64,000 nt of DNA from Hydrangea macrophylla (taxonomy: Eukaryota > Streptophyta > Magnoliopsida > Cornales > Hydrangeaceae). The stretch spans positions 71,043,169 through 71,107,168 of the forward strand of contig CM066988.1 in NCBI GenBank assembly GCA_033977485.1, given 5' to 3'. Below are positions 1 to 10,712 of the stretch, piece by piece. The position numbers and the translations under genes are program-made. Position 1 is the stretch's first letter. Each line of letters begins with the position of its first letter. Under the pieces are notes generated by a model, which ran no database searches, was not told the DNA's origin, and saw only the letters and a list, made by a program, of their open reading frames with translations.

Positions 1-10
1 AAATACATAC

Positions 11-357
11 CAGAACTTGGACTTGGCCCGAACCTCATTGGTGGCCCAGAGCTTCATACGGTAGATCTTGGGATGCTCATCAGTCTCCGAAGGTAGAGCT
101 CTCCCAACAACCTGGTACTGATGAAACTGCACAGAATCCAACACACACACACACACACAATCACTTCAATTGTTCAAAAACCCTAATTTTAGCAACCAAC
201 TCATGTATACACAAATCGCATAAACAAATTACAGAAAATAATGTTCAGTACAGAAACAAAATAACTGAGATCTGAAAGAGTTCTAATCGGATTGAGAAAA
301 ACAGAAAACCCTAAGAGACGAAAAAGAAAGGCCTGAACTTACCCTGAAAGTCACCAT
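11..357 (-). CDS. RPL18A: 60S ribosomal protein L18a, 5' part (exons 1-2)
   Basis: Encodes the N-terminus of the large-subunit ribosomal protein eL20 (L18a), a structural component of the cytosolic 60S ribosome. On the minus strand, exon 1 (357-343) reads MVTFR and ends at a GTAAGT donor. A 216-base intron (342-127) ends in AG, and exon 2 (126-11) begins [20 protein letters not shown] and ends KSKF plus two bases of a Trp codon before a GTATGT donor at 10-9. The reading frame is open across the junction, and the order MVTFRFHQYQ is what is known of plant L18a. The remaining exons lie to the left of the window. The start is the first ATG after a short leader. This is the only intact-looking host gene in the window; its upstream side abuts degraded transposon sequence within about 350 bases. 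Confidence 0.93.
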
Positions 358-480
358 TTCTGAAAAGCTCTGCGTCCCCTTCTCTCGTTAATCTGTGTGT
401 GTGTGTGTGGCGTTGAAGGAGAGTCTATTATTTTGTTTCGCTTATATATAATCTTGGACGGAGAAATGGAAACCCTAGGT
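358..480 (-). promoter_or_regulatory. RPL18A leader and core promoter with TATA and telo box
   Basis: On the minus strand a TATA box, TATATATAA, lies at 450-442, about 85 bases before the start codon. A telo box (AAACCCTA, read on plus at 470-477) lies about 20 bases upstream of it. Telo boxes are typical of plant ribosomal-protein promoters and are known to act with the core promoter in dividing cells. More AAACCCTA words occur at 305-313 and 179-187, inside intron 1. The leader contains an AC/GT microsatellite near 396-410. The transcription start is inferred from the TATA position only. Confidence 0.7.
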
Positions 481-709
481 TATAAGAGAGGGTAAATTAC
501 AATTTCCTCCCTAAACTTAAATTGTAAGTGTTTCAACTCATTTTTCATATATATTTTTTCTGTATATAAACGAAAGTTATCGTACTGACAATTCAACCCA
601 ACAAACAAATTGTTGTGCGAAAGCGCCCCAAACAAAGGCAAAATAAACACAAATGAGGAAGAAACCGGTAAAACACACACACACACAAGAATACAAGATT
701 TCACGTTTG
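481..709. other. Upstream flank of RPL18A, no gene seen
   Basis: AT-rich sequence with a short AC microsatellite near 674-687. I see no open reading frame with a recognisable product and no clear transposon terminus. It may hold distal promoter elements of RPL18A. Confidence 0.4.
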
Positions 710-1316
710 AATCGGCGGAAGACTACGTCCACATACCGGAGCTAAGGAACAATCCAGTATCAAACGGATGATTATAGTGTACCAAAAAGAGTTAACAACC
801 CTTACCAAAAGCTCTCTCAAAGAACTCACAAATGAACAAATTTGATCTCTCAATCTAAGCCTCACAAACTCACTCCAAACGGCTAAACAAATAAAGAGAT
901 CCCAAATTGAATCCTAAGGTTCTCCAAACAATAAACCTCTCTATTGCAAAAGACCTAAAGTTACTCCCAATGGCCCAAAAGAGTTCTTATATAGGGTCTC
1001 ACATGTTCCCTATTCCAAATAAGTAAAGGATTTGCTTCCAAAGCCAATTAGATATCCAAATTTGTTTAGAATTTCCCAAATCTCGTTGCCAAAAAATCTC
1101 ATCATAGCTCGAGCGAGCCGCTCGAGTGGTCCGTCACTCGGGTGAGATCTCAGGGAGCTCCATTTTAGATTCCAACGGCGTAATCGAATACAATGCGAGC
1201 GAGATTTCAATAACTATACTTTCCATGTTGCATAAAGGGTCGCTCTAGTGGGCTGCTCGAGCAAGACGGTGTTTATTTCCTTTCTTCTTCTACAAATCGA
1301 AGTCACAATTCCAACA
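710..1316 (-). mobile_element. Copia-type LTR, minus strand, left boundary uncertain
   Basis: The right edge is clear: plus-strand CCAACA ends at 1316 and is followed by ATCTCCACCTTGG. On the minus strand this reads as a polypurine tract (CCAAGGTGGAGAT) directly followed by an LTR start TGTTGGAATTGTGAC, the usual copia 3' junction. The left end of the LTR is not obvious and 710 is only a guess. Within it, 1108-1140 and 1245-1262 contain XhoI-like palindromes (GCTCGAGCGAGCCGCTCGAG), one of several palindromic-word clusters seen in LTRs here. Confidence 0.55.
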
Positions 1317-1452
1317 ATCTCCACCTTGGTGAGATTTGCAGGCTAACCAACAACCAAATCCAAATCCAAATCCAAATCAAATTACAAATAACATTGTAAT
1401 CATCATCCACCTTAGCATGAAATATTATACCAAGAGCCAAACCAAGTTCCTG
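1317..1452 (-). other. Scrap of copia internal sequence with polypurine tract
   Basis: This is what is left between the LTR ending at 1316 and the next LTR starting at 1453. It contains the minus-strand polypurine tract at 1317-1329 and a short hexamer microsatellite, CCAAAT repeated, near 1354-1378. No coding remnant is recognisable in so short a piece. Confidence 0.45.
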
Positions 1453-1744
1453 TTGGGATTGTGCCCTCAAACCATTACTGTATGAATGAGACATTGACAT
1501 TTTATATATGGATATCAGTTTACATTTTATTATGTATGTTTCATGAGATGATTGTATGTGATCTTTACGTATCATAGTAGGAAATTCGTGTATGTATGAG
1601 ATACATACATGTAAGATACGAATTACTATTCTTTAATACTTAGAACTTGTCAAATGGATGATGAGACTAGATATCTCATCAGGTATACACTATAGCCTGA
1701 TTAACTATCATTGGATTGAGTGATGAATCTCAATCACAAGAGTG
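1453..1744 (+). repeat. Left part of an older copia-type LTR
   Basis: It begins TGTTGGGATTGTGCCCTC, a start typical of plant copia LTRs, and is rich in ATACATAC and GAGATATCTCATC-like palindromic words. The sequence stops being LTR-like around 1744, where a TGTATAACACCC LTR begins. I infer that it continues at 49932 (GTTTGAGACTCTTAG) and ends at 51065, just before a primer-binding site. That join is inferred from the nesting, not from a second intact copy of this LTR. Confidence 0.45.
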
Positions 1745-2415
1745 TGTATATGTAATAACCTGCATTTTCATTCATTGGCATTGTCATATTTAATATTCCT
1801 TGTCCACTTTTATTTTAATTTAATTTCGATTCGTGTGAGTAGAATTTATTTCTTGCTATATCTCACATTTGAAATTTTATTGGTGCCAAACTGCAATTTT
1901 ACAAAATTAGAAATACCTGTGTAGGATTTCAAAACTGTATTTCGAAAACGGTGAAAATAACTTCTATTGACTCAATCAGTATTTTTATGAAACCAGAAAA
2001 TCAATTCTTAAGTTAAAATGAATTTTCTATATTTTGTGGTGACCACCGCGCCCCGAAAATACCAGTTAGTGTGCAAAACTGTCCACGCTGTGTGAACTTC
2101 CACAGATTTTGGAAGTGACTGATTTGGACAATTGCTTTATTGCCATTTATGGCAAGTGATCATTGGCTTAAGCCTTGTTTGGCAATGCTTTGTGTGTGTG
2201 TGTGTGTGTGTATTGTTGTGACCAAAAGCTAAATTCCCAAACACCCTTGCTTTAACCCCTACTAGTCTAATGTTGGCTCTTCAATTATGTGGGAGTGTAT
2301 ATACGTATGTAATTGTGTGTGTGTATTTCTGCAGCCTTGATAAATTGAGAAACAAATCCATTTGTTAAGTATTCAACAAAGAACTTGGTCCCCAAGTATA
2401 GCTAATTTTGATTTC

Positions 2416-2423
2416 CTATATAA
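2416..2423 (+). promoter_or_regulatory. Probable TATA box of the Tekay-like 5' LTR
   Basis: CTATATAA followed by CTACCCACAACACAC looks like a plant core promoter with a short leader downstream. The same region is missing from the 3' LTR, where about 120 bases are replaced by a short filler (see 22561-24926). The exact start of transcription is not visible. Confidence 0.5.
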
Positions 2424-3044
2424 CTACCCACAACACACACAATCTGCACTTGGTCTTCAACTTGTTATAGAGAGAGTCCAGAGAAGAGAACTTACAGATT
2501 TATAGAGAGAGGAAGCTTATTTCTCCATAGCTTCAAGCTTAAAGTTTCATTTGGGTTTCTTGAATTAGCTCATCTTTCTCAACAATCTCTCTACTTTTAA
2601 ACTCAGTGAGTATTTCTAACTCACTAAGAATGTTAATTATACTTGTTTGCTATGTATATGATTGTAATTTATAATCCTCCATTTCAAATTTCGTCCATGG
2701 AAGCTTGAGCTTCAAAATCAAGATTTTCAAAACTTAATCTAAATTCGTTTTCAGAGTTGAATATCAAAGATTATAGTATATAGAGTATATAGTTGAAGTT
2801 ATAGAGCCTAATTTGTTCATACCACAAAGCATATTGAAAATGAAATTTTGTCATCTATTAAAATTTCAAAAAATGGGAGAGCTATAGATTGAATCATGTA
2901 AAATTGGTTTTGAATTCTTAATCCTTGTTGAAAAACAAAGAGAATCATATATTATAAGGCCTAATTACTCCCGAAATTGAAAATGGGTCAAAATGACCCT
3001 TAAAACTGAAACAGAGCAGTTTCTGCGAGGAAGAAGAAGCCTCA

Positions 3045-3352
3045 GTAAAAACTCGCGCCACGATCGCGCTCGCGAAGATCGCGCGAGCGATCCCTCGCGC
3101 GAGCGGCCCGCGCGCGCGATCCTTGCTTCCCCAGGCAGACAGAAGAGTTTATATATATATAATGAAATTTAGGCAGGTTGCGCGAGCGAGGATCGCGCGA
3201 AGAACCTTTCGCGCGAGCGATCCGCGCGCGCGACCTTGGCTTTTTCAGGCAGATAGAAAAGTTTATATATAAAATGAAAATTAGGCATATTGCGTGAGCA
3301 GACCGCGCGAGCGACCCGTCGCGCGAGCGATCCGTGCGCGCGACCCCTGGCA
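3045..3352 (+). repeat. Tandem units with CG-rich palindromic arms inside the LTR
   Basis: About three degenerate units of roughly 110 bases. Each combines a CG-dense part (GCGCGAGCGATCC, GCGCGCGA) with an AT-rich part, CAGGCAGACAGAA then AGTTTATATATATAATGAAA. The same block is present in the other LTR at 23300-23600 with several CG-to-CA/TG differences. CpG density is far above the surroundings. Confidence 0.75.
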
Positions 3353-3634
3353 GTTTCCAATCTTGCTTGTTTTGTGATAAGGGACTGTTTGGGATAAAAT
3401 TTGTATACTGTTTGTGTACTGTTTGGGAAATTTACTAAAGCAGAATCCTTTTTGGTTATGTTTAAATGATCAAAACAATGAATTGCGACTTATCAATCCC
3501 CGTATGTACATTGTTCCTTTAATTCAGCGATTTACTTTGTGTTTAAGTTCATGTCATTCATGTGGGGTCAGTGGTACATGCATGTGGGTGTTGGTCAGTG
3601 TGGAAAAGAGTAATGGTCAGTGTGGAAAGAGTAT

Positions 3635-4010
3635 GAGATTGAGATTGAGATTGCGGTTGTGGTTGTGGTTGAGATTGCGGTTGTGGTTGTGGTTGAGATT
3701 GCGGTGAGGGTATCTTTGAAATGCGACGGTGGTAAATTTGGACACTCCCTGTCGCCCATGGAAGCGTTAAAGTGTGTGAAGCCGAACTTGGACAATCCCT
3801 GGCACCCATGGTAGTGCTAAAGTGTGGCCTACGGACACTCCCTGATACTCGAGTCTGGATACTGCGTGAGGGGTTGCCCCAGTATTTGCATGGCGGTTAG
3901 GGTATTCAAAGTGTGAGGCAATGGACACTCCCTGGTACCCCGGACCAAAGTGTGAGGCAAACTGGACACTCCCTGGCGCCCCGTTGCTAAAGTGTGGCTA
4001 TCTTAGTGTT
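3635..4010 (+). repeat. GGTTGT minisatellite and GGACACTCCCTG repeats in the LTR
   Basis: Starts with GAGATT and GGTTGT hexamer runs, then at least five copies of GGACA(C/A)TCCCTG, each followed 20-80 bases later by AAAGTGTG. The other LTR has the same array at 23882-24260. Open reading frames here on both strands are a by-product of six-base repeats without stop codons. Confidence 0.75.
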
Positions 4011-4687
4011 TCAAAGATACCAGAGTGAGATAGTAGGTTGTTGCGTCTGTCGAGAGAAAAGAGTCGGCAAGATGAGTGTGGTGCATTGTCTCATCCACGA
4101 ACATATGCCTTTATGAATGAACGACTTTTAATATATCCCGTGTTGTTTTATAAAATAAATTCTTTCTGTGGTCTAACGATTGATTTTACAAAATTGAAAA
4201 TGGAAAAAGGTAAATGGGTATGTTTTACATTCAAAGTCATGTTTTTAATACTCACCAGCTTCTTGAAGCTGACGACGTTGATGCGTCCTGGACATTCATG
4301 TTCAGGCTTTTCAGGTTATGATCAAGAGGGATCGTATGACTATGCTAATTGAGAACGGCGGCTCTCGGATGAGAAAACTGTTTATTGATTATATGCTTTA
4401 AGTTATATGTTTTAAGTTTTAAACTGTTTGTTTTATAAGGATGACTGTAATAGACTTTAAGTTATTGTTTTGTATCAAGGCGGTCTGTGCCTTAGTTGAC
4501 CCCGTATCATAAGATGTAATAAGTTAGAAAAATTTTATAAGCCTTGATTGCTCTGCTCTGATTATTATGTTTGTTTGTTCGACGTTTGGGACGGAATCGA
4601 TCCTTCAAACTGTCGCGACCTACGGGTCCATAAAGGAAATTAAACGTTTTCCTTATTTATGCTACGTCGGGGCGTGACAGGATTTAG

Positions 4688-4700
4688 TGGTATCAGAGCC
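4688..4700 (+). other. Primer-binding site, initiator methionine tRNA type
   Basis: TGGTATCAGAGCC lies eight bases after the end of the 5' LTR. It is the standard plant retrotransposon primer-binding site, where the 3' end of initiator methionine tRNA primes minus-strand DNA synthesis. Confidence 0.9.
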
Positions 4701-4873
4701 AGGTTATTATTTATCTCAAGATAGTTTAGCCAGGTTAGTGTTTACCAGTATAGACCCGATTCCACATTCCATTAAGTGTTACACACCCGATGATACGACA
4801 GGGAGGATAGGCTCAGAACCCAAACGCCTAAGATTATCTGTGTCCTGACTTAAGTAGTACCTTTTTATCAGGT

Positions 4874-5488
4874 ATGGATCCAGCTCATCCGCTATATGTG
4901 CCAGACAGATTTGGAGGACACTTTGTGACACCTGGGGCAGTGATCCCAGCCTTTCTCGACTTATATCATGCGGCCGTTGAGCAGTTGGCCACAGCGACTG
5001 TGGTATCTGATTTATGGCACCAGGTTCATGTGTTAGGCTTAGTTGACTTGACTCGTATCCGCCTAGAGCTTCGTTACTTTGCAGAGGCTCAGCGCTTGGT
5101 TTTGGTCGAGGTTTTGAGGTTGGTCGATAGCGATGCTTTCTACCTTCCTCTCGAGATCCAGATTGTGCATGCCCATCTGGCTCAGTTAGAGATGCCTCCG
5201 CCAGTGGTTCCCATTGCTGAGGACGATGATGGGATTGTTCATGTGGTCCCAGTAGGTGGGGAGATTGTAGAGGACGGCATAGGTCTAGATGATCTCGCCG
5301 CTGGGCTCGAGGCTGAGCTAGCACTTGAGCTAGCCTTACCTGAGGAGATGCTGGTTGAGGCAGATGACCCTGCGCCTGCTTCATCTTCGACCTCTCCAGG
5401 CTATGATGGGGTGGGCCCCTTTCAGGCTCAGCGATTTCACCCCGTCGACTCGCTGGATCTCCTGATAGCTGCTTATGGAGACGATTGA
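4874..5488 (+). CDS. Unrecognised 204-aa ORF between primer-binding site and gag
   Basis: An uninterrupted ORF starting MDPAHPLYVPDRFGG and ending LIAAYGDD. I do not recognise a family. Residues 1-100 look helical and aliphatic (repeated AEAQRLVLVEVLRLVD-like stretches); residues 110-180 are acidic with many Asp, Glu and Val and an Ala/Glu/Leu-rich segment near 140-165; then a Ser/Pro-rich tail. No cysteine or histidine knuckle, signal peptide or membrane segment is apparent. It is intact although the downstream gag-pol has three nonsense codons. The opposite strand is also open for 201 codons (5384-4779), so openness alone is weak evidence. It may be an accessory product of this lineage, a detached gag N-terminus, or chance. 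Confidence 0.45.
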   Translation: MDPAHPLYVPDRFGGHFVTPGAVIPAFLDLYHAAVEQLATATVVSDLWHQVHVLGLVDLTRIRLELRYFAEAQRLVLVEVLRLVDSDAFYLPLEIQIVHAHLAQLEMPPPVVPIAEDDDGIVHVVPVGGEIVEDGIGLDDLAAGLEAELALELALPEEMLVEADDPAPASSSTSPGYDGVGPFQAQRFHPVDSLDLLIAAYGDD

Positions 5489-5789
5489 TGTTCTAGTTAT
5501 GACTTCTACATATTATCTACTTTTGACTATTAGCTCTATCTCTTTTTGCAACTGTAATTACATGCATTAGAGTGTAGGGCAATGACCTATTTTTTTTGTA
5601 ACATTAACTCTTGCATGCGTCCTAACCCATACAGATAGGGTAGGCATTGATCTGACCATACATGCTTTTTGTATCAACTTGACAAGAAGTTATATATATA
5701 TATACTCTTTTGGATATTGTCGTCATTTAATTACTTTATAGCATTGTTGCATGCATGTTTCTCATTCTACTATCACTATCATGCATAGA

Positions 5790-8700
5790 ATGGCTGGAGG
5801 ACTAAGGAGGAACAGGAACTTGATCGAGGGAGCACCCGAGGCTGCCGATCCTACGGGGATGTTCGAAGCGTTTATCATACGGTTGGAAAGAATCGGTAAT
5901 ACGAATGACAACCGACGAGACCGTCAAACTGGAGACAAATTGCTGGAGAGATTCCGTGCACTAAGGCCCGAGCAGTTTGCGGGTACCGCGGAACCCTGGA
6001 AAGCGGAACAGTGGTTAAGACAGATGGACCGCATGTTCGAGGCTGTCCAGTGGAATGAAATGGACAAGAGGAGGTTGGCTACGTTTCAGTTGACCGATGC
6101 TACCGCAGATTGGTAGGATTCGGTCATAGCTACTATCGGGAATGGAGCTGCAATGGGAATGACGTGGACTGCGTTCAAGGGGAGATTTCTGGAAAAGTAC
6201 TTCCCGGCTACGGAGAGGCACAGAAGAGAGAAGGAATTCATGGATCTGACGCAAGGAACCAAGTCGGTGCAAGAGTACACCACACAGTTCGAAAGACTTT
6301 CTAGGTTCGCTCCACACCTGGTTGATACTGAAGAGAAGAAGATTCGGAAGTATAACCAAGGGCTGACACCGCAGATTCGTCGCTTAACTCTCGGCCACCT
6401 AGATAAATCGTTTGAAGGACTTGTTGGTTTGGCTACCGATCTGGAAGAGGATGCTCGAGTGAACCGTAAGCAATTTGATTTTCGACCGCCTCAGAGGGGT
6501 AATTTTGGGAATAGACCACCAATGAACCGTACCCAAGGGCAGAAGAGGAATTTCGACGGAAGCAAGAAGACCCAGGCTATTACCTATCCGACTCAACCCC
6601 GAGTAGGAGAAGGGAGTAGTGGTGGAAAATGCTTCAACTGTGGCAACCCTGGTCATCTGGCTCGAGATTTCAAGGCACCAAGGCGTGCTGCTCAACAAAG
6701 GATAGTCTGCTTCAACTGTGGCAAACCAGGTCACATTAGCAGGTTCTGTACTGCTCCTAAGCAGGTAACTTATGGTCAACAGGGTCAGACTCGCTTGAAT
6801 GCTGTTATTCCTGATGCCGCTGGATATGATGGAACTGTGTACGAAGAAGGAGATTATGGAGAAGCTCAACCTGACCTGCAAGTAGTGGAAGGTACATTAA
6901 CTCTGTTTAACTCCTATGTTAAAGTGTTATTTGATACGGGTGCTGCTCTTTCGTTCATATCTGTTAATACAATTCGGAGATTGGGCATTTTACCTCATCG
7001 GTTAGAGAAAGCTTTGAAGGCTACCTCACCATTAGGAGCCTCAGTCAAGTTAGGGCATGTGTGCAAAGACTGTCCTTTACGGATAGGAGACCGTGAGATC
7101 CCATCCAGATTGATTGTCCTCTCAATGAAGGAGTTTGACATAATCCTAGGGATGGATTGGCTCTCTCAGAATCAAGCAACGCTGAATTGTGCGAGGAAGA
7201 GAATTACATTCCCCGACAACGAGAATCAACCCTTTGATTTTCAATGTAACTCTTCGGGAGATATGTTCCTCACGAGATGTTTAGCCAACATCGAAGTTGT
7301 CAGTACAGAGGTGACAGCTTCATCTATACCTGTAGTCAAGGACTTCGAAGAAGTATTTCAAGACGTTTCTGGTTTGCCGCCCGAGAGAAGTATAGAGTTC
7401 TGTATTGAGCTTATACCGAGTACCGTACCGATCACCAAGGTTCCCTACAGAATGGCCCCCACAGAACTATTGGAATTGAAGGAACAAGTTCAAGAGCTCG
7501 AGAACCTAGGTTTTGTACGCCCAAGTACATCGCCTTGGGGAGCACCAGTGTTATTTGTGAAAAAGAAGGACGGGACACTTCGGTTGTGTATCGACTACAG
7601 AGAATTAAACCGGGTGACTATCAAGAACAAGTATCCCTTACCTCGGATCGATGATTTGTTTGATCAACTACAAGGAGCTACGCCATTTTCCAAGATAGAC
7701 CTTAGGTCGGGATATCATCAGTTGAGGGTACGGAAGGAAGACATACCTAAGACTGTTTTCAGAACCCGATATGGTCATTATGAATTTCTGGTGATGCCAT
7801 TTGGAATGACGAACGCCCCGGCAGTGTTTATGGATCTGATGAACAGAGTGTTCAAGCCTTATTTAGATCAGTTTGTCATCGTCTTTATTGATGATATTTT
7901 GATCTATTCTAAGCCAGGAGAAGAACACTAGCAACATCTACGGATTGCGATGCAGACACTTAAGGACCACCAGTTGTATGCCAAATTCAGTAAGTGTGAG
8001 TTCTGGTTGCAAGAAGTGAAATTTTTGGGACACAAGGTGTCATCTCAAGGAATTTCAGTGGATTCGTCCAAGACCGATGCTGTGTCAAACTGGGTTAGAC
8101 CGAGCAACCCTACAGAAGTTCGGAGTTTTGTTGGACTCGCAGGCTATTACTGGAGATTCGTTGAGGGATTCTCCAAGATAGCAGCACCTTTGACTGGGTT
8201 GACGAAGAAGAATTTGAAGTTCGAGTGGGCCGAGAAGCATGAGCGTGCCTTTTTAGAGTTGAAAGAGAGACTCACTACCGCACCGGTATTAGCAATACCC
8301 AAGCCTGATGAGAAGTTCACTATCTTTAGTGACGCGTCATATCAAGGACTAGGGTGTGTGATTATGGAAGATGGTAGAGTTATCGCTTATGGATCCCGAC
8401 AGCTGAAGTCGAATGAGTTGAACTACCCCATTCATGATTTGGAATTGGCAGCAGTGGTATTTGCACTCAAGATTTGGAGACATTATCTATATGGTGAGAA
8501 GTTTGATTTGTTCTCCGATCACAAGAGTCTGAAATATTTGTTCACACAGAAAGAGTTGAACATGAGGCAACGTAAATGGATGGAGCTGATCAAAGATTAC
8601 GACTTCACGTTAGAATACCACCCGGGTAAAGCTAATGTGGTCGCCGATGCTTTGAGTCGACAGACTCGTGAGACGATCGCCACCTTAATGGTTAGAGAGT

Positions 8701-10226
8701 GGCGAGCGTTGGAGACCTTGGCAGAGTTCGATGTACAGAATGCTGAAGAAGGAGAAGGACAATGGTTCGGATGTCTCATCCTACAGCCTGTTCTTATCGA
8801 TCGCATTATTGGAGCTCAGAAAGAAGATGAGAAGTTTCAAGCCTGGTTCGTAAAGATGTCAGAAAAAGACCCAACAGAATGGAAGGCGGGAATCGATGGA
8901 GGGTATCGTTGCAGGAATAGATTATGTGTGCCAGATGTTGGAGAACTTAGGAAGGATATTCTGGAAGAATCACATAAGTCAAGGTATACAGTTTACTCAG
9001 GAGGAACAAAAATGTACAAAGATTTGAAGAGAAATTTCTGGTGGGAAGGAATGAAGAAGGACGTGGCCGAATTCGTATCCAAGTGTTTGACGTGTCAGCA
9101 GGTCAAAGCTAAACATCAGAGACCATCAGGACTGTTGCAACCGCTACCTATTCCTAGTTGGAAGTGGGAGCACATCACGATGGATTTTGTAGTGGGATTG
9201 CCTCGATCGCAGCAGAATCATGACGCTATTTGGGTAATTGTGGATCGATTAACAAAATCAGCTCATTTCATTGCTTACAGTATGACATACCCGGTGGAAA
9301 AGATGAGCCGGATGTACATACAACAAGTTGTGCGACTTCACGGTGCACCTGTGTCGATTGTGTCAGACCGTGACGCGCGTTTTACCTCTGGATTTTGGGA
9401 AAGTCTGCAAGAAGCTATGGGAACTTCGCTCAAGATGAGTACTGCTTTTCACCCTCAGACAGATGGACAGACCGAGCGTGTTAATCAGATAATGGAGGAT
9501 ATGCTTAGGACTTGTGTTATCGATTTTGAAGAATCTTGGGAAACACACTTGCCGTTGGTGGAATTTGCCTATAACAATAGTTATCACACGAGTATCGGTA
9601 TGGCTCCGTTCGAAGCATTGTACGGACGACCATGTCGTTCTCCGTTGTGTTGGGCAGAGGTGGGAGATACAGAATTGTTGGGACCAGATTTGGTTAGAGA
9701 AACCAATGAGAAAATTTCTTTGGTCAAGGAGAGAATGAGAACCGCTCAGAGCCGGTATAAGAGTTATGCCGATTGATGCCGGAAAGATTTGGAATTCAGT
9801 GTTGGAGATCACGTACTCCTTAAGGTTTCACCGACCCGAGGAGTAGTACGTTATGGCCTCAAGAGAGGGAAGTTGGCTCCGCGTTTCATTGGACCGTTTG
9901 AGATTTTGGAACGTGTTGGAAAAGTGGTCTATCGACTGGCACTACCACCGAAGATGTTTGGGGTTCACAATGTATTCCATGTGAGTATGCTGAGAAAGTA
10001 CATACGAGACCCCTCACATGTGGTTAGTTATGACGATATTGAGACGAATCATAACGTTTCTTACAAGGAGAGGCCCGTGAAGATTCTGGATCAGAGTATC
10101 AAGAAGCTGAAGAATAAAGACATTCCGTTGGTGAAAGTCCAGTGGAACCACCACGACGAGAACGAGGCCTCGTGGGAAGTCGAAGCCGATATGAGGAAGA
10201 AGTACCCAGAGTTGTTCCAGGACTAG
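5790..10226 (+). pseudogene. Gag-pol polyprotein of the Tekay-like element, three nonsense codons
   Basis: One reading frame runs from ATG 5790 (MAGGLRRNR; an upstream in-frame ATG is at 5751) to a stop at 10226, broken by stops at 6114, 7929 and 9774 with no frameshift. Gag domain to about 6600. Two zinc knuckles follow: the first, [14 protein letters not shown], has Phe in place of its last Cys; the second, [14 protein letters not shown], is complete. Protease has [13 protein letters not shown] (about 6936). Reverse transcriptase carries the active site FIDDIL near 7885, RNase H begins [10 protein letters not shown] near 8326, and ADALSR closes it near 8655. Integrase: the HHCC finger has Tyr for the second His ([11 protein letters not shown]), while the catalytic Asp (TMDFVVG), Asp (SDRDARF) and Glu (QTERVN) are present. 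A chromodomain-like end follows, PLVKVQWNHH to ELFQD. Each stop is one C-to-T or G-to-A step from a plausible sense codon. Confidence 0.9.
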
Positions 10227-10258
10227 TTAGTCTTGATTTCGGGAACAAAATCTTGTTT

Positions 10259-10271
10259 AAGGGAGGAAGGG
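10259..10271 (+). other. Polypurine tract of the Tekay-like element
   Basis: AAGGGAGGAAGGG ends directly at the start of the 3' LTR (TGTAATAACC). It is the primer for plus-strand DNA synthesis in LTR elements. Confidence 0.85.
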
Positions 10272-10712
10272 TGTAATAACCTGCATTTTCATTCATTGGC
10301 ATTGTCATATTTAATATTCCTTGTCCACTTTTATTTTAATTTAATTTCGATTCGTGTGAGTAAAATTTATTTCTTGCTATATCTCACATTTGAAATTTTA
10401 TTGGGGCCAAACTGCAATTTTACAAAGTTAGAAATACCTGTGTAGGATTTCAAAACTGTATTTCGAAAACGGTGAAAATAACTTCTATTGACTCAATCAG
10501 TATTTTTATGAAACTAGAAAATCAATTCTTGAGTTAAAATGAATTTTCTGTATTTTGTGGTGACCACCGTGCCCCGAAAATACCAGTTAGTGTGCAAAAC
10601 TGTCCACGCTGTGTGAACTTCCACAGATTTTGGAAGTGACTGATTTGGACAATTGCTTTATTGCCATTTATGGCAAGTGATCATTGGCTTAGGCCTTGTT
10701 TGGCAATGCTTT
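10272..10712 (+). repeat. 3' LTR of the Tekay-like element, left part
   Basis: First 441 bases of the 3' LTR, aligned to 1751-2190. It stops at ...GGCAATGCTTT, where the CACTA element begins. TTT at 10710-10712 is the left copy of the CACTA target duplication. Confidence 0.93.

Larger units (their letters stand above)
1751..4679 (+). repeat. 5' LTR of the Tekay-like element (2929 bp)
   Basis: Matches 10272-10712 plus 22561-24926. The first 441 aligned bases show 8 mismatches by eye. Notable contents are a GT microsatellite at 2192-2212, a probable core promoter at 2416, a GC-rich tandem block (3045-3352), a GATTGC/GGTTGT minisatellite (3635-3715), and five spaced copies of GGACACTCCCTG or GGACAATCCCTG (3735-3980). 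It ends CA at 4678-4679. Confidence 0.93.

Noticed and set aside
3414..3814. Overlapping ORFs in the LTR (and copies at 23661-24061)
   Set aside because: Hexamer repeats GGTTGT/GAGATT keep several frames open; the low-complexity proteins are artefacts.
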